Part shown: piece after piece, positions 10,250 through 20,710 of the stretch | How the letters are laid out: each line of letters begins with the position of its first letter | Position numbering within the stretch: the first letter of the stretch is position 1 | Source of the DNA: Dendrolimus kikuchii | Lineage: Eukaryota; Arthropoda; Insecta; Lepidoptera; Lasiocampidae | Direction: 5' to 3' | Length of the DNA: 64,000 nucleotides | NCBI GenBank assembly: GCA_019925095.2 | Contig: CM034391.1 | Coordinates: 27,021,051-27,085,050 of the forward strand | Notes under the pieces: model-generated | Database searches by the model: none | Seen by the model: the letters and a program-made list of their open reading frames with translations, nothing else | Told to the model about the DNA's origin: nothing | Program-made: the position numbers and the translations under genes

Positions 10250-10410
10250 GTGATGTCAGGAGCCTTAAGAACAGACGAGCTTGCATGACAAGAGTTATGA
10301 ATGTCAAAGAGGAAAGTGAGGTGTGTAAGAATAAGCCTAAATGGCACTCTGTTATTCGTGCCTACCCCGCAAGGGAACTGGCGTGAAGTTATGTATGTAT
10401 GTATGTATGT
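10250..10410 (+). mobile_element. ATGT-LINE copy F, 3' fragment with 12-bp TSD
   Basis: Only 161 bases of the 3' end plus tail. It is bounded by AATATTAATGAG at 10238-10249 and 10411-10422. Confidence 0.92.
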
Positions 10411-10666
10411 AATATTAATGAGTCTGTGAATGAAAAGTTGGTAGGATTCTTAATCATCGATATGAACTAGATATAAAAAATATTTCTAATTTTGGACTGA
10501 TTAGTCGAATGTGTGTAAACGAACTAAGGTCCTTTACAACAGAGATAGACAAATAAACGCTGAAAAACTTTCAATGGCGGTCGGGTTCGTATTTAAAATT
10601 CGTACCACAATACGAAAAGTTGGACTGATTTAGTTTTGCGCAAAATCTTCCATCGAATTTAATCTA

Positions 10667-10793
10667 TTTTATTATTGCAGTAGACAGGCAGACGGTCCAG
10701 CTGATGGAAAGCGGTGACCATCGGCTATGGACTTGTAACACCAAAGGTGCTACAAATGCGCTGCTGCTCTCTTAAGGGTCACTGGAACCTAAG
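10667..10793 (-). mobile_element. S-SINE 3' half
   Basis: Only the tail half remains; it ends at GGAACCT, next to the mariner remnant. Confidence 0.8.
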
Positions 10794-10799
10794 TTAAAT

Positions 10800-11191
10800 G
10801 TACCGGGAGAAGATAATAACACACAAAATGTTAGAGCTATTCATTCAAATTTATTTTACCACCTTCAAAGTATGCTTTTTTAGAAACGATACACTTACAC
10901 GCCAAAGAATAATCCAATCATCAAAACATTTTTTAAACGCTTTTTCCGGAATTGAGTTTAGTTCTCGTAGCGAATAGTCCTTTATGTCTTGTACGGAATG
11001 TATATGAGTGCCGCGAAGGGGTAATTTGAGTTTAGGAAAAAGAAAGAAGTCGACTGGAGCCATATCTGGTAAATAAGGTTGCTCGGTAGTATTTGTTGAG
11101 GTTTTGGTCACAATATTAGCCTTGTGCGAAGGCGCATTAGCGTGGTGCAAAATCCAAGATTTTTTTCCACATATCTGGCTTTTTCATCGAA
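10800..11191 (-). pseudogene. mariner transposase C-terminal remnant
   Basis: The minus-strand frame (11150-10851) reads HHANAPSHKANIV, then YLPDMAPVDFFLFPKLK, then CFDDWIILW and ends just after the FEGG-like end. This is the C-terminal third of a mariner transposase (cut-and-paste, DD34D). The second catalytic aspartate of HHDNAPSH is alanine here and the N-terminal two thirds are missing. The upstream KPDMWKK is one frame off. Inactive. A presumed terminal region lies about 10800-10850. Confidence 0.85.
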
Positions 11192-11211
11192 TTTACATAC
11201 ATACATAACTT
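11192..11211 (-). mobile_element. Possible minimal ATGT-LINE tail fragment
   Basis: ACATACATACATAACTT is the tail plus the first few bases of the family 3' end. The rest of the LINE is absent. It sits exactly between the mariner remnant and a Penelope copy, so it may be an extreme 5' truncation or a deletion scar. Confidence 0.4.
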
Positions 11212-11217
11212 ACAAAG

Positions 11218-11910
11218 GTGCTTAATAAAACTACGTTTTAACGGTTTTAATCGCGGTAATTTTATTTGGTTTTGGTTTTTCCGACGTTTCGGCCACTTTC
11301 CAGTGGCCGTGATCACGGAAGACAAAGATGTCAAGTGTCAACGAGTATTGTTAAAGTTTTATTTAGCCTACCGTCAACTTGTTAATTTTAATTTTGTTTA
11401 TGGTTATTATTTACTCTATGGGTGCCTAATCTAATTTATTACCGCTTCACAACATGTTATGGCTTGAAGAGAAGAAGCGGCGCAAGAAACTCTTCAGCAA
11501 ACATGCCTAGCTCTAATAATTTTAATATTAAAATGGGTGGAAGGAAAAATAAAAGTAATTATCAGTCAAGTTGGTTTGTGTTCCGTTGTACGCAGAAAGA
11601 TCTCACAGTGTCTTGAGGTCTGGCAGCTGGTTATTGCTGGGTGTGGGTCTTAATAGTTTTGATGATTGGATACCATACTTGCCAACCATCTTCTCTATTG
11701 AAATTTGGGTGTTTTTTGATTTCAATAGCCTCACGCATCATTCTAGGTATGAAACGATTCTCTTTCGCGAGGATTTCTGGATTATCGAATCTGATGTAGT
11801 GGTTGGGTTTATCCAGCGTGTGTTCACAGTGGCCGAAACGTCGGAAAAACCAAAATCAAATAAAATTACCGCGCTTAAAACCGTTAAAACGTAGTTTTAT
11901 TATGTATACA
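11218..11910 (-). mobile_element. Penelope-like copy with inverted terminal segments
   Basis: Minus-strand 3' region (11218-~11550), then a degraded GIY-YIG fragment (~11590-11827). At 11827 it switches to the same terminal segment in plus orientation (AGTGGCCGAAACGTCGG... to 11910). It thus has an inverted terminal pair around coding remains. The GIY-YIG part retains IRFDNP and EIKKHPNFN-like stretches but lacks the nuclease core. Confidence 0.83.
11590..11827 (-). pseudogene. Penelope-like GIY-YIG tail remnant
   Basis: Minus-strand coding similarity to the last ~75 residues of the 1703-2101 frame, with a deletion at ~11672 and a stop (TGTTTGAGG region differs). It carries no catalytic core. 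Confidence 0.7.
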
Positions 11911-11932
11911 AGTCCCGAAAACTTAAGAAAAT

Positions 11933-12033
11933 ACCAAAGGTGCTACTAATGTGCTGCTGACCTCAACTGGGAGACTGGAAAGGACTGCTAGAGCACAACT
12001 TGTTGTTCTTGTTATGGCAGCATACTCTAGACC
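11933..12033 (-). mobile_element. S-SINE middle fragment, degraded
   Basis: ACCAAAGGTGCTACTAATG to GCATACTCTAGACC, with indels. Confidence 0.65.
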
Positions 12034-12438
12034 TCTCGTGGCGTTTGGTCAGTAATATCACTATAAAGGTTTATTAGTTACATAGTCTAGGTATGGGAGA
12101 GTTGACGCCAAGGACGCTGCAACGTCAAGGCGAACAGAAAGGTGTAATAGGCTTTCGAGGGCATCTAGCTGATACTTTAAAACCAAAGCTATTAAGCAGA
12201 TCGAGACAGACAATCATTTCTTTAAATAGTTTAAATAAAAATTGCATATCTAAAATATCATTGCGCATTTTTTTAAGTGAAACTTTTTTAGAATTGTTAT
12301 AATTTGAAACTCGATGAAACGAAAAAGTGACACTGAACAGAGATAAACACATAAATCTATAGGACTAAACCTGCGAGAGAATGATATATAATAAATTATC
12401 TACATATATATATATAATAAAATTATTAAATACTAGCT
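12034..12438. other. No feature seen
   Basis: Short overlapping frames on both strands only. Confidence 0.5.
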
Positions 12439-12776
12439 GCGTTCGTAATACCGAAGTAACAAAGAGAGTTGGTCTGAAAGAGAGTGTCGGGGTGAAGGTA
12501 AGGAAAGGAATGCTCCGGTGGTTCGGGCATGTGGAAAGAATGACTAAACAGATATACAATGCAAAAGTGGATGGATGCAGAAGTCGTGGAAGGCCACGAC
12601 ACACCTTCCATGATCAAATTGATCGTGTACTAGCAGAAGGTGATGAGCGTGCATGACAAGAGTTATGAATGTCAAAGAAGCAATTGAGGTGTGTAAGAAT
12701 AAGTCTAAATGGCGCTCTGTTGTTCGTGCCTACCCCGCAAGGGAACTGGCGTGAAGTTATGTATGTATGTATGTAT
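12439..12776 (+). pseudogene. ATGT-LINE copy G, 3' fragment with internal deletions
   Basis: Starts inside the RVRNTEV segment. It lacks the MHDER stretch (about 12 bases) and the end of the DVRSLKNRRACM segment, so the frame (12381-12656) terminates early. Its tail is at ~12757-12776. ATAATAAAA occurs after the tail and about 16 bases before the start, which would fit a target-site duplication with filler. Confidence 0.85.
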
Positions 12777-12861
12777 AATAAAACTGTAGAGGTCGAATTT
12801 CTGTACAATGAAAAAAAATGCTGAAAACCGAGTCAGGGGGACGTAAGGAATGAAATACAGC

Positions 12862-13083
12862 TAATTTAGATTTTTTTCAAAATTTTTGATTCTCTGTTTG
12901 CCTGTCAGTTTGTGCCGGCCAATCTCCGAAACGACTGGACCGATTTAAATGAAATTTTGTATGGTGGTAGCTTATATCCCTGGTCAATATATAGGATACT
13001 TTTGATCCCGAAAAATTAAAGAGTTCCCATGGGATAGTTAAAAAAACCGCACCACGCGGACGAAGTTGCGGGCATCAGCTAGT
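12862..13083 (-). mobile_element. Helitron-like repeat
   Basis: The minus strand begins CTAGCTGATGCCCGCAACTT and includes the ATCGGTCCAG-type block (CTGGACCGATTTAAATGAAA on plus). Class by resemblance only. Confidence 0.5.
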
Positions 13084-13282
13084 ATTTAATAATTTAAACA
13101 ATGGGAAATGTTTTGGAGGTTTTTGTTAATGCTTCAAATTTCCTGTTATAAGTTATAAATATATAATATTACAACGGTATAATGTATGAAATGTGACGTC
13201 ATGAAATTTAGAATCCCTTCCACGCCTTGTCACACTTCGTTTCACTTCTACTGCGTGTGAACTGCAAACACACACAATTTGG

Positions 13283-13492
13283 TTTATTACAGCATGAGCT
13301 CAGCAGACAGGCAGACGGCCCACTTGATGGAAAACGGTTATCATCTCTTATAGAAATTTGCAACACCAAAGGTGCTGCAAATGCGCTGTGGAACCTGGTC
13401 ACTAATGCCGGAACTCAACTCAAGGTTGTTATGGCGACATACTTTAGACCTGGGGTGGTAGCCATCCAGACGGACAAATACCCTACCACCTG
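13283..13492 (-). mobile_element. S-SINE, first of a tandem pair
   Basis: Tail to CCTACCACCTG. It lacks the CTGCTCTCTTAAGGG block and is joined directly to the next copy. Confidence 0.82.
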
Positions 13493-13749
13493 TTTTTTTT
13501 TTATTGCAGGAGATCAGCAGACATGCAGACGATCCACTTGATGGAAAGCGGTTACCATCGCCTATGGACATTTGCAACAGCAAAGGTGCTACAAATGCGC
13601 TGCTGCTCTCTTAAGGGAAATTGGAACCTGGTCACTAATGCCGGAACACAACTCAAGGTTGTTATGGCGACATACTTTAGACCAGGGGTGGTAGTCATCC
13701 AGTCGGGCAAATGCCCTACCACCTAGCTGTGGGTTGTTAAGTCGCCTCT
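13493..13749 (-). mobile_element. S-SINE, second of a tandem pair
   Basis: A new T-run begins at 13493 and the copy continues past the hairpin to GTCGCCTCTT. One SINE probably inserted at the end of, or into, the other. Confidence 0.85.
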
Positions 13750-14238
13750 TCTTTATTCCTGTTTTCTGTTCCGGGAGTTAGTTGCGCTGCTTCTTCTCTT
13801 TAAACAGTAACTCAAATTACTTTGGAAGCAGTAGTGGACTCATGACTTTCAAACAGTAATCGGTAGGATACTATTTTGAAATAAATATAGGTATTCATTT
13901 TCCTGCACGGATATAAAGTGGAGCAAAAGGGTCATAGAAAATATTTTTGTATAAAATATAAATTCAGCCTTGCAGAAGCAGTCTCCTCGTACATTGGAAG
14001 CCTGATAACTCCAGTCCCCGGCGTGACAACACAAAGAGATCGAGTCCAGGATAACAATTCACTTGTGTAACCTTTGTGGACATAGCATTAGAGCTGGGCT
14101 ACACTCGCGCGAAAAACATGACAAACTTTTGCAATAAAACATCAATGAAATTAACTTTTTCATTGCGAAGCTGGCAAACAGGTAGATTTCCAAAACTATG
14201 AAACACAGCTTGTCTGCAATAAAAATAATTAATTACCT
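13750..14238. other. No feature seen
   Basis: AT-rich spacer between S-SINEs. Confidence 0.5.
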
Positions 14239-14549
14239 ATCCGTGCAGGAACGGAGAAAGAATACAATTTCCTGCGGCCGGGCGGCCTGTCGTAAGAGGC
14301 GAAAAAACATCCCACAGCCAGGTGGTAGGGCATTTGCCCGACAGGATGGCAACCACCCCTGGTTTAAAGTATGTCGCCATAACAACCATGTGTTGTGTTC
14401 CGGCATTAGTGACCAGGTTCCAGTCTCCCTTAAGAGAACAGCAGCGCATTTGTAGCAACTTTGGTGTTGCAAATGTCCATAGGCGATGGTAACCGCTTTC
14501 CATCAAGTGGGCCGTCTGCCTGTCTGCTGATCTCCCGCAATAAAAAAAA
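14239..14549 (+). mobile_element. S-SINE, full length
   Basis: ATCCGTGCAGGAACGG to CCCGCAATAAAAAAAA. Confidence 0.9.
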
Positions 14550-14585
14550 TACAATATATCTTGCATCAAGTAATCTTAACAATTA

Positions 14586-15069
14586 TGTTACATGCCAACA
14601 AAAGCAATTGCACACCTGCCTGCCATAAAGAACAGTTTATTACCTTCCCGCATATGGACTTCTTTTGTTTACTTTGTGTTTAAAATTTGTAATTAAGAAA
14701 AACACTCTATTATGTATTGTAATCTTCTATGGCGGTCATTAGAGAGGTGTGTCGAACTAATTCGTGGAAATTATTGTTTTGCGTCGAGACATATTGTATT
14801 TGTACAGGATAAAAGGAATACCCGAACGGAGGGGTGAGGAAGTCAAGCGATGATTACGATACTAGCAAGACGTGTGTACATTCGACAAGCTATATAGTGA
14901 CGGACTTTGCGCGTGTTATTGAATCGTGCAGTTTGTACTGGTTGCGTCCAGTTATATTTGTACCTGTGTGTATAACACAGGTACAAATATAACTGTGTGT
15001 GTTTTTATAGTTCAATAAATACTGTAGTAATTCCAACGGCATTGTAATTCGAGTCCCACACTCGTAACA
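14586..15069 (+). mobile_element. Solo LTR, 484 bp
   Basis: Complete LTR with inverted ends TGTTAC...GTAACA. The internal region of an LTR element is absent. AATAAA-type signals lie near the end. A 21-bp perfect hairpin at 14949-14995 is unique to this copy. No clear target-site duplication (ATTA/ATAA). Confidence 0.8.
14949..14995. repeat. 21-bp perfect hairpin inside solo LTR
   Basis: CAGTTATATTTGTACCTGTG plus T, loop GTATA, exact inverse. The sister LTRs carry only the left arm. Confidence 0.88.
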
Positions 15070-15095
15070 ATAATATTACGATCTTTTTTTTTTCT

Positions 15096-15360
15096 TAAGT
15101 TTTAGCGACTTGTATACATAATAAAACTACGTTTTAACGGTTTTAAGCGCGGTAATTTTTATGTGATTTTGGTTTTTCCGACGTTTCGGCCACTTTTCAG
15201 TGGCCGTGATTAATAAAAAAAAATTAGATTAGGCTCCTATAGAGTAAATAATAACCATAAACAAAATTAAAATTAAATAATTAAAATTAACAAGTTGGCG
15301 GTAGGCTAGATAAAACTTTAACAATACTCGTTGACACTTGACATCTTTGTCTTCCGCGAT
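15096..15360. mobile_element. Penelope-like terminal segments in opposite orientation
   Basis: 15096-~15212 is the terminal segment in minus orientation up to TGGCCGTGAT. ~15213-15360 is the adjoining 3' region in plus orientation ending CTTCCGCGAT. The switch falls at the GTGATCAC palindrome/hairpin. Confidence 0.8.
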
Positions 15361-15539
15361 ATTACGATACCGCGTTAAAAAAAACGTAATTTTATTATTA
15401 TTCAGACAAGATTTTATACGAAGAAGTTGTTTTCGTAAGAATTGATTTTTATACATAGAAATGTATGAAATCAAAATTAAGTTTATCTGAAAAACATTCC
15501 TAATATTTGTATGTCCTCGAAGATCACGGACCATAAAAA

Positions 15540-16035
15540 TGGCCCGGACTTTTGGACGGCTTGAGTGGAGGCCATGGGAAGGCCAACACGTAGAGGCCCC
15601 TTAGACAAATTTAATCTAAGTGTAGCGTGACACCGACCTGCGATTATCCCTGTCTACACCATATAAAAATGCACCTAAGGACAAGCCCAGGCCAGTGTAG
15701 GACTATTGAAGAAAATGAGAACAAAAGGGCTATTGGGTTCAACTGCTAGTGGTACTATGGATCTGGGACTATGGGTACTATAGTGTCGACCCGTCGCAAT
15801 GACAGTGACTCGCCACTTCCTGCATGGGCCCCAAAAAATGCTGTACAAGATTGGCGAGAGGCAACATGTGTGTGGCTAAGAGGTGGCGAGGTGAGCTGCA
15901 GCCTGCAGGTTCACCGAAGCTACTTCCAGCGTTAGGTCATTTATCACCTCCACCCCTAAAGTCGAGTATGAGATGTCACTACTCACCTAAGGCTTCGCCA
16001 CAAAGCCCCAGGTTGCTAAGATTCGTGGAATACAG
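15540..16035 (+). repeat. G-repeat copy 1, unclassified
   Basis: Shares blocks with 61395-61858: CTATTGGG-T-AACTGCTAGTG, GACTCGCCACT, GGCTTCGCCACAAAGCCCC. GC-richer than flanks; no protein recognised. Confidence 0.7.
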
Positions 16036-16076
16036 ATTGCTCGTAAGTAAATTCTGTGAAATTATATCTTCAAAAT

Positions 16077-16652
16077 AAAAAAACTTCGTTTAAAAAAACC
16101 GACTTCAAAAACTAAAAAGTATAAAATAACTTATTTCTAAAGCTATTATTATTAATATATATTATCTAAAACATCTTGAAGTCGGTGCAAAGTAAAACAT
16201 AAAAATTACTATATTTTGAAAATTACTAAGCACCGACTTTAAGATGTTTTAGATAATATATATTAATAATAATAGCTTTAGAAATAAGTTATTTTATACT
16301 TTTTAGTTTTTGAAGTCGGTTTTTTTAAACGAAGTTTTTTTATTTTATTTGTCACTTTTTAGTGTCTAGCTATGTATGGGTAGACAGACCTACGAAAGGT
16401 GCCGCGCTCCTTAAAAAATATAGATCCCAAAAAACGGAAACAAAAAAATGTTCGTAAAATGAAAATTACTGGGTCAAATTATATCAAATTTTTAGAGAAC
16501 CAAATGGCAGCTATTCCGCGTCGAAAAAAAAAAGAATCACGCAAATCGGATCATAAATCTCGGAGTAATCGGTGAACATACATAAAAAAAAACAAAAAAA
16601 AAGATCCCGACGAATTGAGAACCTCCTTCTTTTTTTGAAGTCGGTTAAAAAG
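16077..16652 (+). mobile_element. Foldback element with 112-bp arms and body
   Basis: Arms 16077-16188 and 16230-16341 are near-perfect inverted repeats around a 41-base loop. A ~310-base body follows, ending GAAGTCGGTTAAAA. ACCGACTTCA recurs at the arm tips and, inverted, at the end. No protein; non-autonomous, class unsettled. Confidence 0.75.
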
Positions 16653-16689
16653 TAGCTAACTCCATTTAAGTAAGGAGAAGAAGTAGAAA

Positions 16690-16885
16690 GAACATACATA
16701 TTATCACGCCTTTTTCCCATGGGGGTAGGCAGAGACTATAGATCTCCACTTGCAACGATCCTGACAAACAACTTTCGCTTCATCTACTTTCATTAACCTC
16801 TTCATACATGCACGTTTATTTGATATGCTGTTTACCTGACCTCGTTTTAACACTTCTGTTATTTGATCATGGTGTGTAGTAGAAA
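16690..16885 (-). mobile_element. 3' end of a related LINE family
   Basis: The sequence from a short CATACATA tail through TCACGCC and GGGGTAGGCA parallels the ATGT-LINE 3' end position by position, but is clearly divergent. It then continues with TCTCCACTTGC and cysteine-rich-tail-like text. I infer a sister LINE family with the same kind of tail. No open frame remains. Confidence 0.55.
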
Positions 16886-17210
16886 GAAACTACAGAAAAA
16901 TTCAATAACTCACTAAAACGCTGTGCAGTCTGTACATAGCTTTAGGGGTCTAAATTATCGCGTTCCCTTTGTAAGGGACATAAAGATTTTGAGATTAAAA
17001 AGTATTTTTCTAGAGAAAGATAAAGGACGGCTCGCGGTTTGTCGCTGACTTATTTTATTATCTTCATGCGCAGACACTATTGTTTATCAAACTCAGGATT
17101 CACAACATTATTTGAGTATAATTTTATTTAGTAAATTTTCTAAAGAGTTATTAAGTCTTTTTCTCTCGCTTTTTTTCACCTTCTACTTATTTGGGATCGG
17201 CACAACATTT
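16886..17210. other. No feature seen
   Basis: AT-rich spacer. Confidence 0.5.
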
Positions 17211-17444
17211 GCCAGGTGGTAGGGCATTTGCCTGACTGGACGGCTACCACCCCTGGTCTAAAGTATGTCGCCATAACAACCTTGAGTTGTGTTCCGGCAT
17301 TAGAGACCAGATTCCAGTTTCCCTTAAGAGAGCAGCAGCGCATTTGTAGCAACTTTGCTGTTGCTAATGTCCATAGGCGATGGCAACCGCTTTCCTTCAA
17401 GTGGGCCGTCTGCCTGTCTGCTGAACTCCTGCAATAAAAAAAAA
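17211..17444 (+). mobile_element. S-SINE, 5'-truncated at the hairpin
   Basis: Starts GCCAGGTGGTAGGG and ends in CTGCAATAAAAAAAAA. Confidence 0.88.
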
Positions 17445-17560
17445 GATGGGATACATGGCATACATATATAACATATTTTCTGTCTTATTCTGTAATTGAT
17501 AAGTTTGGATTATTGAATTCCATCACAAGCATTGCAAATAATTAAATTTGCTAACTTATT

Positions 17561-17978
17561 AACCGACTTAAAAAAATGAGGAGGTTCTCAATTTATTGGG
17601 TTTTTTTAATGTATGTTCACGGATTACTCCGAGATTTATGATCCGAAAAAATTTGACATAGTTTGGCCCAGTAGTTTTCATTTTACGAACATTTTTTTGT
17701 TCCCGTTTCTTTGGACCTAGATTTTTTTAAGGAGCGCGGCACCTTTCGTAGGTCTACCCATACCTAGCTAGACACTAAAAAGTAACAAATAAAATAAAAT
17801 GAAAACCGACTTCAAAAACTAAAAAGTATAAAATAACTTATTTCTAAAGCTATTATCATTAGTATTTAAGTCGGTGCAAAGTAAAACATAAAAATTACTG
17901 TATTTTGAAAATTACTAAACACCGACTTTAAGATGTTTTAGATAATATATATTAATAATAATAGCTTTAGAAATAAGT
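17561..17978 (-). mobile_element. Foldback element, reverse, cut by ATGT-LINE H
   Basis: Body and most of the palindrome in the opposite order to the 16-kb copy. The outer half of one arm is lost at the LINE junction. Confidence 0.72.
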
Positions 17979-18449
17979 ATGGAAGCAAGAGTTGGGTATG
18001 GAAGAGAGAGCATGAAAGTAGAGTAAACGCGGTTGAGATGCGAGCACTGCGCAAAATCTGCGGAGTGACGCTCGCGGACCGCGTTCGTAATACCGAAGTA
18101 AGAAAGAGAGTTGGTCTGAAAGAGAGTGTGGGGTGAAGGTAAGGAAAGGAATGCTCCGGTGGCTCGGGCATGTGGAAAGAATGCATGATGAAAGAATGAC
18201 TAAACAGATATACAATGCAAAAGTGGATGGATGCAGAAGTCGTGGAAGGCCACGACACACCTTCCATGATCAAATTGATCGTGTACTAGCAGAAGGTGTT
18301 GTCAGGAACCTTAAGAACAGACGAGCGTGCATGACAAGAGTTATGAATGTCAAAGAAGCAAGTGAGGTGTGTCAGAATAAGCCTAAATGGCGCTCTGTTG
18401 TTCGTGCCTACCCCGCAAGGGAACTGGCGTGAAGTTATGTACGTATGTA
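17979..18449 (+). pseudogene. ATGT-LINE copy H, 3' fragment
   Basis: The 5'-truncated copy begins at the SWVWKREHES region. It carries a one-base deletion in the ESVGVKV segment, so the frame splits (the downstream frame is 18133-18432). It interrupts a foldback repeat: sequence left of 17979 is one arm whose partner is missing. A TAAGT repeat flanks it (17974-17978, 18448-18452). Confidence 0.87.
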
Positions 18450-18452
18450 AGT

Positions 18453-18744
18453 TTTTTTTATTTTTTTGTATGGCAAGTGTATTTTTATTAAGACGCAGAT
18501 AGATTAGGTAAAGCAGATAAATATGTCACAGGCATTGAGGTGCCGGGCGGCATTACAATAGGAGCCATACCATTGTAGCCGGATACGTCCAACTTGGGGC
18601 ATATTTTACATACAGCTCTTTACCGATTGAATTTATGACCCAGTTCCGTTGGTTCGACGTTTTTGGTCTCGCTGTTTTGAATTTTTACTGTCTTTAATGC
18701 CGTGGCTACCGAGAGATTATTGAGAATGTATACTTATAATATTT
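18453..18744. other. No feature seen
   Basis: Unique-looking sequence between LINE H and the Penelope palindrome. Confidence 0.5.
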
Positions 18745-19375
18745 TCTTAAGTTTTCGCGACTTGTATACATAATAAAACTACGTTTTAACGGTTTTAAGC
18801 GCGGTAATTTTATTTGATTTTGGTTTTTCCGATGTTTCGGCCACTTTTCAGTGGCCGTGATCACGGAAGACAAAGATGTCAAGTGTCAACGAGTATTGTT
18901 AAAGTTTTATTTAGCCTACCGCCAACTTGTTAATTTTAATTTTGTTTATGGTTATTATTTACTCTATGGGAGCCTAATCTAATTTACTACCGCTTCGCAA
19001 CATGTTATGGCTTGAAGAGAAGAAGCGGCGCAAGAAACTCTTATATAAAATCAATATTATATAAAATTATTAGAGCTAGGCATGTTTGCTGAAGAGTTTC
19101 TTGCGCCGCTTCTTCTCTTCAAGCCATAACATGTTGCGAAGCGGTAGTAAATTAGATTAGGCTCCCATAGAGTAAATAATAACCATAAACAAAATTAAAA
19201 ATAAAATTAATAAGTTGGCGGTAGGCTAAATAAAACTTTAACAATACTCGTTGACACTTGACATCTTTGTCTTCCGCGATCACGGCCACTGAAAAGTGGC
19301 CGAAACGTCGGAAAAACCAAAATCAAATAAAATTACCGCGCTTAAAACCGTTAAAACGTAGTTTTATAATGTATA
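18745..19375. mobile_element. Penelope-like terminal repeats, head-to-head palindrome
   Basis: A minus-orientation terminal region (18745-~19046) is followed by the same region in plus orientation (~19060-19375). This makes a ~630-base inverted repeat with a spacer of about 15 bases and no coding sequence. Each arm contains the tetraloop hairpin and the CGCCGCTTCTTCTC block. Confidence 0.85.
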
Positions 19376-19448
19376 CTTATTTAGAAACTAGGTAGGTAGG
19401 TAGCTGTGTAATTTCAAGACTAATATTTTTTTTTAGTAATATACTTTT

Positions 19449-19690
19449 CCTCTGTGGTTGAGCGAGCTAAGCCTTTGCCGGCTTACCTCACTGCAACGCA
19501 GAGGCTCCGGGTTCGATTCCTGGTATAGTAAATTTCGGAAACGTATTTTCTTCGTTATTTACTATGGTCTGGGTGTCTGGGATCGGCCCCAGAGTGGTCC
19601 GTTGCATATTACCCATAACACAAGCGTAACTTGCTTAATTTGGGGATGTACAGTGTGTGTGTTTGTCTGCCGATTTATTTATTTATTTAT
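19449..19690 (+). mobile_element. tRNA-headed SINE copy 2
   Basis: CCTCTGTGGTTGAGCGAGC head, B-box GGTTCGATTCC at ~19510, body, and a (TTTA)n tail. Confidence 0.87.
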
Positions 19691-19967
19691 GGCTATAAAT
19701 AATAGGAATGGATTAATTAGAACTTTGTGCACTCCGTCAGGCACCAAAGCTCCGAACTATGTTTAATTGTTATTGTTAAATTTTTTTATTTTTTTATTAC
19801 AAGCCAAGAAGCCAAGTCTGTGCATTCGTTTAATGACCTCGTCAAACAACACTATCTCAAATTTGTATCTGAACAATAGTGTTATCTGTTTGTATGCTTA
19901 GGATGGTGTTGTTTGAAGACATACAACTTGTATATTTAGATAATGATGTATGTTTACAATATAATTA

Positions 19968-20010
19968 TATAATATATATATATATATATGTGTATATATA
20001 TATATATGTG

Positions 20011-20073
<63 letters not shown>
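19968..20073. repeat. (TA)n/(TG) microsatellite
   Basis: Runs of TATATA broken by TGTG. Confidence 0.95.
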
Positions 20074-20077
<4 letters not shown>

Positions 20078-20079
<2 letters not shown>

Positions 20080-20120
20080 CAATGTATGTGTTTGTCTGCC
20101 GATTAAAAAAAAAAAATTAT
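20078..20120 (+). mobile_element. tRNA-headed SINE tail fragment
   Basis: ACAATGTATGTGTTTGTCTG and CCGATT then A-run, joined to the (TA)n tract on one side and the LINE 3' end on the other. Confidence 0.55.
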
Positions 20121-20273
20121 CAATATTTTTTAAAAAGGGTGTCATAAAATTTCTTCGAGGCCGGCAGCGCGTTGGTGACACCTCTGGTGTTGCAAACGTC
20201 TATAGGCGACGGTAACCGCTTTCCATCAGGTGGGCCGTCTGCCTGTCTGCTGTACTCCAGCGATAAAAAAAAA
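20115..20273 (+). pseudogene. Jockey/CR1-like LINE 3' end
   Basis: Encodes the extreme C terminus (FKKGVIKFLRGRQRVGDTSGVANVYRRR) and the 3' untranslated end with poly(A). Its last ~85 bases are over 90 percent identical by eye to the end of every S-SINE. Confidence 0.75.
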
Positions 20274-20367
20274 TTAAAAAAAATAGTAACATTTTCCTTT
20301 ATATTTACATATATATTAGTATATTATATCTATTGCATACCTACCCCCCTCCATACCGAGTTTCTGT

Positions 20368-20512
20368 CCATCAAAAGGTTGTCTGGAAGAAATCGCTCCC
20401 AGCGATAAGACCGCCCATTATACTTATCATTACGATTGTGTGTACGAATTTATTTTATAACATTGTGTGCAATAAAGTATATTCTATTCTATTCTATTCT
20501 ATTCTACAAGTG
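20368..20512 (+). mobile_element. LINE/SINE 3' end (E family) with (ATTCT)n tail
   Basis: GGTTGTCTGGAAGAAATCGC, AGCGATAAGACCGCC, then GTGTGCAATAAAGTATATTC and five ATTCT units. Similar ends at 28.2, 53.8 and 58.4 kb. Confidence 0.65.
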
Positions 20513-20710
20513 TATAATTACATATAATCTTCTTCTTCTTTTTTGGAGGATTATGGCTTCAACGCAATTAGCATTAATTTTGTCAGTGTCACAGTAGTTG
20601 ATAAAATGTCAGGTGCATATATATGAGATAAAAGAAAGAGAAAAATTTGGCCGGTAAATTCAAATTCTGTGATCCTGTTGACAGAACAGACATAGAATGT
20701 TAAACTAACA

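Noticed and set aside
19968..20106. Tyr/Ile repeat protein (75 residues)
   Set aside because: Translation of a TA/TG microsatellite on both strands.
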